From: an uncultured Prevotellaceae bacterium
GTDB taxonomy: Bacteria > Bacteroidota > Bacteroidia > Bacteroidales > Bacteroidaceae
Assembly: GCA_900321835.1 (NCBI GenBank)
Contig: ONXQ01000015.1
Coordinates: 1-33,720, forward strand
DNA length: 33,720 nucleotides
Reading direction: 5' to 3'
Positions 25,601 to 30,583 of this stretch are shown piece by piece; the first letter of the stretch is position 1; each line of letters starts with the position of its first letter. A program made the position numbers and the translations under genes. The notes below the pieces were generated by a model. It ran no database searches. It was not told where the DNA came from and saw only the letters and a program-made list of their open reading frames with translations.

Positions 25601-26644
25601 GTCAACGCCACCGTCAAGGGCAGTGGCCTCGGCCTGCCACTCGCCCGTTCGCTGGCCGAGATGCACAACGGCACACTCGTCTATGACGAAAAGCAGCAAC
25701 TGAACCGATTCACCCTCACACTGCCGAAAGCGATAGGCGGAACGATTCCGATGAAGAATGCGGAATTAGGAATGAAGGATGAAGAATCAAGAAACCCCTC
25801 CTCGGGAGAAGTTGGGGAGGTCGATGGCAGCGAGGCGCATGACAGTATATACACCTCTGCCTCACAGGGCGAAGGCAGAAGTGGGTCTGTAGATACCATC
25901 CTCATCGTCGATGACGAGCAGGAACTGCGCGAGTTTGTGTGCGAAGAACTGGCCGAGCACTACACCATTCTCCAGGCAGACAACGGCCAGCAAGCGCTCG
26001 AGGTGTTGCAGCGCGAAAGCGTCTCGCTCATCGTCACCGACCTGATGATGCCCGTCATGAACGGCATCGAACTCTGCGAGAGCGTGAAGGGCGACATGCG
26101 CTACTGCCACATCCCCATCATCGTGCTCACCGCCAAAGTCTCGCTGCAGGACCACCTCGACGCCCTCAACTCACAGGCCGATGCCTACATCGAGAAACCC
26201 TTCTCGACCGTCCAACTCCGTGCCCAGATCGACAACCTCCTGCGCAGCCGCCAACTCATCCGCTCGGCCATGCTCTCGTCGCCATACGCCAACGTCGTCA
26301 CCGTGGCCTCGAACAGCACCGACGAAGACCTGCTCGGCAAGTTGACCGCCGTCGTCTATGACCATCTCGACGACCCCCTCCTCACGGTCGAACTGCTGGC
26401 TGGGCAGATGAACATGAGCACCTCCACGCTCTACCGCAAGGTGAAAGCCGTCACCTCGCTTTCGCCCAACGACTTTATCCGCCTCTGCCGACTGAAGAAA
26501 GCCGCCGAACTGCTGGCCACGGGCAACTACCGCATCAAGGAAGTGGCCGTGATGACAGGTTTCTCGTCGGCCGCCTACTTCACCTCCTGCTTCATGCGGC
26601 AGTTCGGCGTCACCCCCGGTTCGTTCATGAAGAACAAAGAGTGA
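22616..26644 (+). CDS. Hybrid two-component system sensor-regulator (HTCS)
   Basis: A 1342-residue one-protein signalling system of the kind that controls polysaccharide utilisation in Bacteroidetes. The ATG at 22616 gives a signal peptide ending VVQAQ. Periplasmic two-bladed-propeller (Reg_prop) repeats are seen as many WVGT / WIG...GL motifs to about residue 650. A Y_Y_Y domain and a membrane helix at about 767-790 follow. Inside are the histidine kinase (ITHEIRTPLS, phosphoacceptor His828; NAMKFCQKH; GSGLGLPLARS), an unusual linker (about 1046-1091), a receiver (ILIVDDEQ; VTDLMMPVMNG with Asp1142; LTAKVS; EKPF) and an AraC-type DNA-binding domain ending VTPGSFMKNKE. It likely senses a breakdown product of the glycan attacked by the neighbouring secreted enzymes and activates their genes. 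No own promoter is clear. Confidence 0.94.
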   Translation: MTQKPHLRLLAAVLLTLLVGVVQAQTSYRFRHYGREQGLSNLNVNCAMQDSRGFVWVGTNIGLNRFDGVRFHTYFSSNQKDSHSMSSNTVNSIAEDAEGRLWVGTTNGLCSFDPQFDRFQRVEAKELGAGVQVFDLQFDPKQRLWASTDSRLVCYRPSDGTLLTFGNILALRVSQSGTVWVSNGEGQLCRYDERTGGFVSFAILTPQQAESSEWINAIVELGDGDLALVTNHGHGYRFSPATGQKCDLFGEGFQSQSSFVHTAIERTATDGSPTLWMGTEDGIVTYNLRTGESAHMRKQFGNPYSLSDNAVHVLFSDREGGVWAGTFFGGMNYVPDEHDEMFSVLQPVDDNGATAAKVVREMAVDAQGQLWVGTEDGGVYRWDDGLRRVNLTWQGKPITRNIQTLMTDGTDLWLGTYEEGIYIVDTRSRQITNHIGSGEAGLHTNTLVHLLRTRDGRILAGTMHLGLLAFDRQTRTFRTFGQKAQGFIHDIYEDSKGRLWVADLVGGIFRSDTVGGTLRRLCPSIKTATTVFEDSEGRIWIGSSSDGLFTVAADDRCSQPLPELARSGIGIDKLSEDGNGCLWISTTDGLYSYDGTAVSRYGSANGLPTEQFNFNSGLRDSTGRIYFGTLNGLVSFVPSSSATPSQKLRVLFTGLTVEGREVTHETDPYILEKSLLYADEIHLRHNQASLSIDFACPLYSVPQAIWYRYRLEGIDHDWTVTKGAQRLTFAGLSPGTYTLVVQASQQNGRWDDEAEASRLRLIVHRPWWNSVWAWIVYALLAAALGFYIFRTATRRRREKRRIENERTENERYRDVLQSKIQFFTTITHEIRTPLSLIMGTLERMERKEKKAEQQEEVGLLRRNAQRLLNLVNQLLDFRKIESSSFLMNFLPTDIAALLREVCADFTPAARQKGADYAIDIPADCTLSVMADREALTKILSNLLSNAMKFCQKHVGVCLEEKGEHVAVSIENDGPRIPHEQVEEIFKPFYQYYGTQVNATVKGSGLGLPLARSLAEMHNGTLVYDEKQQLNRFTLTLPKAIGGTIPMKNAELGMKDEESRNPSSGEVGEVDGSEAHDSIYTSASQGEGRSGSVDTILIVDDEQELREFVCEELAEHYTILQADNGQQALEVLQRESVSLIVTDLMMPVMNGIELCESVKGDMRYCHIPIIVLTAKVSLQDHLDALNSQADAYIEKPFSTVQLRAQIDNLLRSRQLIRSAMLSSPYANVVTVASNSTDEDLLGKLTAVVYDHLDDPLLTVELLAGQMNMSTSTLYRKVKAVTSLSPNDFIRLCRLKKAAELLATGNYRIKEVAVMTGFSSAAYFTSCFMRQFGVTPGSFMKNKE
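25751..25884. repeat. 7-bp tandem repeat plus two-hairpin element inside the HTCS linker
   Basis: 25756-25790 is a run of degenerate 7-mers (GAATGCG, GAATTAG, GAATGAA, GGATGAA, GAATCAA). Two hairpin-type segments follow: about 25794-25820 (ACCCCTCC...GTTGGGGAGG) and about 25853-25884, where TCTGCCT at 25855 pairs with AGGCAGA at 25873. Their order and C/G style match the element in recG. It encodes about 45 extra residues (starting MKNAELGMKDEESRN) between the kinase ATPase domain and the receiver without breaking the frame. Confidence 0.7.
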
Positions 26645-26658
26645 ACACGCCGCCTCCT

Positions 26659-26759
26659 CGCGCACGTGTACGCGTAAAGGTCTGAGCGCTCAGAAAAAAA
26701 CGTCTGAGCGCTCAGACGAAAATTTCCGAGCGCTCAGACGTTTTCGTCCAAGCGCTCGG
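26659..26759. repeat. 22-bp phased AGCGCT array, locus C, with conserved flank
   Basis: Units begin at 26683, 26705, 26727 and 26749 (TGAGCGCTCAG, TGAGCGCTCAG, CGAGCGCTCAG, CAAGCGCTCGG), exactly 22 bp apart. The flank at 26659-26680 ends CGCGTAAAGG. Its reverse complement matches the locus A flank at 19 of 22 bases and lies at the same distance from the array, in opposite orientation. The array sits between the convergent HTCS and rmlA genes. Confidence 0.9.
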
Positions 26760-26767
26760 ATTTTATA

Positions 26768-26835
26768 GTCGAGTGTCAAGGGTCAAGAGCCGAGGGTCAA
26801 GAGGAAAAACCACGAGTTGGCGCTTGACCCTCGAC
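26768..26835. repeat. GTCRAGR 7-mer array with an inverted copy; possible bidirectional terminator
   Basis: GTCGAGT, GTCAAGG, GTCAAGA, GCCGAGG and GTCAAGA run from 26768. The opposite-strand form (CTTGACCCTCGAC) at 26823-26835 pairs with 26768-26780 at 11 of 13 positions. It lies between converging genes and ends five bases before the rmlA stop codon, so the folded RNA could end transcription from either side. Confidence 0.65.
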
Positions 26836-26839
26836 TCAT

Positions 26840-27739
26840 CTATTCCTTCACTTCGCCGAAATAGTGGGTGTCGGCGAGTTGGAGCAGGTACTGGCCGTAG
26901 GCGTTCTTGGCCATCGGCTGGGCGACGGCACGGAGTTTCTCGGTCGAGATCCAACCGTTGTGGTAGGCGATGCCCTCGAGGCAGGCAATCTTGAGGCCCG
27001 TGCGCTTTTCGAGCACTTCGATGTAGGTCGAAGCCTCGCTGAGCGAGTCGTGCGTGCCCGTGTCGAGCCATGCAAAGCCGCGTCCGAGCCGCTGCACCTT
27101 GAGTTGCTGGTCTTGCAGGAACACCTGGTTGACGGTCGTGATTTCCAGTTCGCCACGAGCCGAAGGCTTGATGTGTTTGGCCACATCGACCACGCGGTTG
27201 GGATAGAAATACAGTCCGACGACGGCGTAGTTGGACTTCGGCTGCGCAGGTTTTTCCTCGATGCTCAGGCAGTTGCCGTCGGCGTCAAACTCGGCGACGC
27301 CGTAGCGTTCGGGGTCGTTGACCCAGTAGCCGAAAACGGTGGCTTTGCCTTCTTCGTCGGCTGTGCGGACGGCTTCGTGGAGCATTCCGGTGAAACCGCG
27401 TCCGTGGAAGATGTTGTCACCGAGCACAAGGCAGGCACTGTCGTTGCCGATGAACTTCTCACCGATGATGAAGGCCTGTGCCAGTCCGTCGGGCGACGGT
27501 TGCTCGGCATACTCGAAGCGGACGCCGTAGTCGCTGCCGTCGCCGAGCAGACGTCGGAAGCCGGGCAGGTCGTGGGGCGTCGAGATGATAAGGATGTCGC
27601 GGATGCCCGCCAGCATGAGCACGGAAATGGGATAATAGACCATCGGTTTGTCGAAGATGGGGATGAGTTGCTTGCTCACTCCCTTCGTGATGGGGTAGAG
27701 GCGTGTGCCGCTACCGCCGGCCAGTACGATTCCTTTCAT
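26840..27739 (-). CDS. rmlA: Glucose-1-phosphate thymidylyltransferase
   Basis: A 299-residue cytoplasmic enzyme that joins glucose-1-phosphate and dTTP to make dTDP-glucose, the first step towards dTDP-L-rhamnose and other deoxysugars for surface polysaccharides. The nucleotide-binding signature [16 protein letters not shown] starts at residue 3, followed by [41 protein letters not shown] and [17 protein letters not shown]. Length is usual for RmlA. I place the start at the ATG at 27739; the upstream extension to 27838 would run through the promoter. The other rml genes (rmlB, C, D) are not in the window, so it is a detached copy or its partners are elsewhere. Confidence 0.95.
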   Translation of the reverse strand: MKGIVLAGGSGTRLYPITKGVSKQLIPIFDKPMVYYPISVLMLAGIRDILIISTPHDLPGFRRLLGDGSDYGVRFEYAEQPSPDGLAQAFIIGEKFIGNDSACLVLGDNIFHGRGFTGMLHEAVRTADEEGKATVFGYWVNDPERYGVAEFDADGNCLSIEEKPAQPKSNYAVVGLYFYPNRVVDVAKHIKPSARGELEITTVNQVFLQDQQLKVQRLGRGFAWLDTGTHDSLSEASTYIEVLEKRTGLKIACLEGIAYHNGWISTEKLRAVAQPMAKNAYGQYLLQLADTHYFGEVKE

Positions 27740-27767
27740 AGAAAATGTTTTTGTGTTAAGATTTTTG

Positions 27768-27799
27768 CAAAAATACGACATATTCTTGTGATTATCAAA
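27768..27799 (-). promoter_or_regulatory. Promoter of rmlA
   Basis: On the minus strand: TTTG at 27799-27796, 20-bp spacer, TATTTTTG at 27775-27768. The leader is about 28 nt. Its -33 box is only 11 bp from the -7 box of the divergent toxin-antitoxin promoter, so the two promoters overlap. Confidence 0.65.
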
Positions 27800-27810
27800 A
27801 AAATTAACAT

Positions 27811-27818
27811 TAACTTTG
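27811..27818 (+). promoter_or_regulatory. -7 box of the toxin-antitoxin operon
   Basis: TAACTTTG, 18 bp before the antitoxin ATG at 27837. The nearest -33-like TTG (27786-27788) leaves a 22-bp spacer. The region overlaps the rmlA promoter. An antitoxin-bound operator here could therefore affect both directions. Confidence 0.6.
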
Positions 27819-27836
27819 CAGAAAATTAAGAACGAC

Positions 27837-28046
27837 ATGTGTACAGTAACATTTACCTACGACGGCCGAAATGCTAAGGCACGACGAATGATTCACGAGA
27901 TTCGTCAGAGCGGACTTTTCCAAGAAACGAACGAAAAGCCTAACAACACGACGAGAAAAGCCATAAACGACGCACGTGAGCACAAAGACCTTCAAGCAGT
28001 CGATATGGCATCATTCGATACGTTTCTAACATCAATGGGGCTATGA
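27837..28046 (+). CDS. RelB/DinJ-type antitoxin of a YafQ-like toxin-antitoxin pair
   Basis: A 69-residue protein starting [20 protein letters not shown] prefer the ATG at 27837 over the in-frame TTG at 27816, which lies inside the -7 box. It is short, charged and has no membrane segment, fitting a labile antitoxin with an N-terminal strand and helix (dimer/DNA binding) and a flexible C-terminal toxin-wrapping part. The stop overlaps the toxin start by four bases (ATGA), the classic arrangement for coupled antitoxin-toxin translation. I infer the antitoxin role mainly from the partner; sequence similarity to DinJ is not evident by eye. Confidence 0.75.
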   Translation: MCTVTFTYDGRNAKARRMIHEIRQSGLFQETNEKPNNTTRKAINDAREHKDLQAVDMASFDTFLTSMGL

Positions 28047-28312
28047 AAGAGGTTTTCACGACCAGTCAATATCGGCGAGACATTAAAAAATATGCCCACG
28101 ATAAGAGAAAACTGAAAGCCCTTTATGCTGTTATTGATAAACTACGTCGTGGAATCACACTTTCTCCAACCAACAGGCAACATTTCCTGCATGGCGAATA
28201 CGAAGGTTGTCTCGAATGTCATATTGGTGGCGACTTTCTGCTTATTTGGATAGAAGAAAATAGCATCACCCTCGTTCGAGTAGGAACACATTCTTCGCTC
28301 TTCGGACATTGA
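28043..28312 (+). CDS. YafQ-family mRNA interferase toxin
   Basis: An 89-residue RelE-superfamily ribonuclease, predicted to cut mRNA in the ribosome when freed from its antitoxin. The YafQ pattern is visible: SQYRRDIKKY at the N-terminus, NRQHFLHGEYEGCLECHIGGDFLLIW in the middle and VGTHSSLFG at the end. By alignment from memory with E. coli YafQ, the catalytic residues His50, His63, Asp67, His87 and Phe91 correspond to His47, His60, Asp64, His83 and Phe87 here. All are present, so the toxin should be active; Trp68 is replaced by Phe65. The ATG overlaps the antitoxin stop. The radical SAM gene starts 35 bp downstream without a clear promoter and may be co-transcribed. Confidence 0.88.
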   Translation: MKEVFTTSQYRRDIKKYAHDKRKLKALYAVIDKLRRGITLSPTNRQHFLHGEYEGCLECHIGGDFLLIWIEENSITLVRVGTHSSLFGH

Positions 28313-28347
28313 TTTCCACTATTATTCAATTTTAATACAATTAGAAC

Positions 28348-29421
28348 GTGTATAGCATATCCGACTACCTCTTCAACGGCTTGCTCTATCTGAACAATAC
28401 GCTGCGCCCGCGCCACAAGCGGCTCTCGCAACTTATGCTCTATGCCAACACCATGTGCCAGTCGCGCTGCAAGCACTGCAACATCTGGCAGAAACCTCAT
28501 GAATATCTCACCTTCGACGAAGTCAAAGCCATCGTGCAGAGCAAGTGCGTCACACGTCGCACGGTCGTAGGTCTCGAAGGGGGTGAATTTCTGCTTCACC
28601 CGCAGGCAAAGGAAATCATGGCGTGGCTGCAGCACAATCACCCGAAATACACGCTGCTGTCCAACGGACTTGCACCTGCGCTCGTCATCGACGCCGTGCG
28701 CCAGTACCATCCCGTGCGTCTCTACCTCTCGCTCGACGGCCCCAGGGAGACGTACAAGGTGATGCGCGGTCGCGACGGCTACGATCACGTTATCGAGTGC
28801 ATCGAGACACTGAAGGACGAGGTGCCCATCTCGCTCATGTTCTGCCTTTCACCGTGGAACTCGATGAAGGACATGGAGCACGTCATCAACGTGGCCAGGA
28901 AGTACGGCATCGACGTGCGCATCGGAATTTACGGCACGATGGACTTCTTCGACACGACGGCTGAGATGATCGATACGACCGACTATCTCCAGAACATTCC
29001 TCAAAACATACACCAGACGCAGGAGAACTACGACTTCGTGGCCCTGTACGACCAGTGGCGGCGTGGTCATCTGCGCCTGCGCTGCCAGAGTATATTCTCC
29101 TCGCTCGTCATCCATTCGAACGGCGACGTTCCGCTCTGCCAGAACCTCGGCGTCAACCTGGGTAATCTGCGCCAGAACACGCTCGACGAGATTTTCAACG
29201 GACGTGCAGCCGCGCAGACGCAGGGCCAGTACAGCAAGGAGTGCAACCAGTGCTGGATCAACTTCCACCGCAAGTACGACATCATCCTCGTCCGCAACAT
29301 GGAACGCCTTCTGCCCAAGTGGCTCATCGAAAAGTTCTACGGAAAATATCAGTGGACCGAAGACACGCAAACGACCTACCGTCAACATCTCAAACAGATT
29401 CAGCCATGCTGCAGCAAGTAA
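28348..29421 (+). CDS. Radical SAM protein with SPASM-like C-terminal cysteines
   Basis: A 357-residue enzyme. The [4Fe-4S] site is MCQSRCKHCNIW (Cys37, Cys41, Cys44, the CxxxCxxC pattern), followed by the GLEGGEFLLHP stretch (GGE-type SAM contact) and LYLSLDGP. The C-terminal part contains CQSIFSSLVIHSNGDVPLCQNLG, GNLRQNTLDEIFNG and CNQCW, resembling a SPASM/twitch domain that binds further iron-sulfur clusters. Such enzymes modify peptides, sugars or cofactors; the substrate here is unknown. The start must be the GTG at 28348 (or a later codon), because a stop lies two codons upstream. The next gene starts 16 bp before this one ends, so the two products probably work together. Confidence 0.82.
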   Translation: MYSISDYLFNGLLYLNNTLRPRHKRLSQLMLYANTMCQSRCKHCNIWQKPHEYLTFDEVKAIVQSKCVTRRTVVGLEGGEFLLHPQAKEIMAWLQHNHPKYTLLSNGLAPALVIDAVRQYHPVRLYLSLDGPRETYKVMRGRDGYDHVIECIETLKDEVPISLMFCLSPWNSMKDMEHVINVARKYGIDVRIGIYGTMDFFDTTAEMIDTTDYLQNIPQNIHQTQENYDFVALYDQWRRGHLRLRCQSIFSSLVIHSNGDVPLCQNLGVNLGNLRQNTLDEIFNGRAAAQTQGQYSKECNQCWINFHRKYDIILVRNMERLLPKWLIEKFYGKYQWTEDTQTTYRQHLKQIQPCCSK

Positions 29422-30437
29422 TCGACCGCTTCAAGCGTCAGCGCACCGAGGCGTTTCTCCGTCGCACCTACGGACGCCGGTATGCCTTTGTCGGCATGGG
29501 GCAGCACAGCCTCACGAACCTCTATCCCGTGCTCCACTATCTCGGTGTGCCGCTGAAGTACATCTGCGTCACCAATGCCGAGAAGGCGGCGCTCATCAGC
29601 CGCAAATACCCGGGTACACAGGGCACGACCGACCTCGATGCCGTGCTGGCCGACCCGGAGGTTGCCGGCGTGTTCGTCGCCGCCTCGCCACGTGCCCATT
29701 TCGCTCTCGCCCAGCGTGTTGTTGCGGCCGGGAAACACCTTTTCATCGAGAAACCTCCCTGCCTGACGACGGACGAACTCAGCACACTTCAGCAGGCGGC
29801 GGAGAAAGGAACAGGAGCGGTCGTTGTCGGTCTTCAGAAACGCTATGCACCCGCTGTTCGCATTCTTGGCAAACGTCTCCGTCAGGAGCATGGCGCTGTC
29901 TCCTACGACCTTCATTATCAGACGGGTGCCTATCCCGAAGGCGATGCGCTTACCGACCTCTTCATCCATCCGCTCGACCTCGCCGTCCACCTCTTCGGCC
30001 CTGCCACCGTCCTGTCGGCCCAGCGTCCGACGAAGTCTTCTTTTCTGCTCATGCTGAAGCACGGCGATGCCGTCGGCACCCTCGAACTCTCCACCGACTA
30101 CACCTGGACCTCGGCCCACGAGTCGCTCCACGTCATCACGCCTTCGGCTCTCTACGACCTCGACAACCTCGACACGCTCACTCGTCGGCCGAAGCAGTCA
30201 ACCCTGTTCGGCGTGCCGATGGAGAAGGTGCATCCGGCCGTGCCTGCCGTTCAGCACCTCTACGGCCGAAACACGTTCAATCCCGTACCGCAGAACAACA
30301 CGCTCGTCGCACAGGGTTTCTACGACGAACTCCTTGCCTTCACCGAACTTTGTGAAGGTCGCCCTGCCGACAACCTCACACCCCTCAGCAGTCTGACAGA
30401 CACTTTCCGCCTCATGGGTGCATTGAGGAACGTCTGA
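29406..30437 (+). CDS. Gfo/Idh/MocA-family NAD(P)-dependent oxidoreductase
   Basis: A 343-residue enzyme. The Rossmann-type start is YAFVGMGQHSLTNLYP and the family EKP motif is in KHLFIEKPPCLTTDEL. A second conserved stretch, TDLFIHPLDLAVHLFGPA, carries the usual histidine/aspartate residues (compare the 'GGHxxD' region). Members oxidise or reduce sugars, sugar nucleotides or inositols. I choose the ATG at 29406, overlapping the radical SAM gene by 16 bp, because the protein from there (MLQQVIDRFKRQ) has the normal family length; the longer frame runs in the shadow of the upstream gene. Together with the radical SAM enzyme it may form a two-step modification pathway; rmlA nearby hints at sugar nucleotides, but that is inference. 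Confidence 0.85.
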   Translation: MLQQVIDRFKRQRTEAFLRRTYGRRYAFVGMGQHSLTNLYPVLHYLGVPLKYICVTNAEKAALISRKYPGTQGTTDLDAVLADPEVAGVFVAASPRAHFALAQRVVAAGKHLFIEKPPCLTTDELSTLQQAAEKGTGAVVVGLQKRYAPAVRILGKRLRQEHGAVSYDLHYQTGAYPEGDALTDLFIHPLDLAVHLFGPATVLSAQRPTKSSFLLMLKHGDAVGTLELSTDYTWTSAHESLHVITPSALYDLDNLDTLTRRPKQSTLFGVPMEKVHPAVPAVQHLYGRNTFNPVPQNNTLVAQGFYDELLAFTELCEGRPADNLTPLSSLTDTFRLMGALRNV

Positions 30438-30480
30438 CAAGGCACGAGCGACAACCGGCGTTCGTCGCTTTGAAAGTTTT

Positions 30481-30535
30481 AAGTGCTTGAAAAATTATTT
30501 TTAAGTGCTTAAAACTTTTTTTTTCAAGCACTTAA
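30481..30535. repeat. AT-rich sister array, locus F (AAGTGCTT type)
   Basis: AAGTGCTT at 30481 and 30503, then AAGCACTT at 30526 (spacing 22 and 23 bp), the same order as locus E. Units two and three form a perfect 10-bp stem (TTAAGTGCTT at 30501-30510 with 30526-30535). The loop contains a T-run, and it lies between converging genes, so it could serve as a bidirectional terminator. Confidence 0.8.
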
Positions 30536-30583
30536 AAATACGAGAGAAAGGCAGAAGTCTTTGCCTTCAGGCACTGTGCGGCT

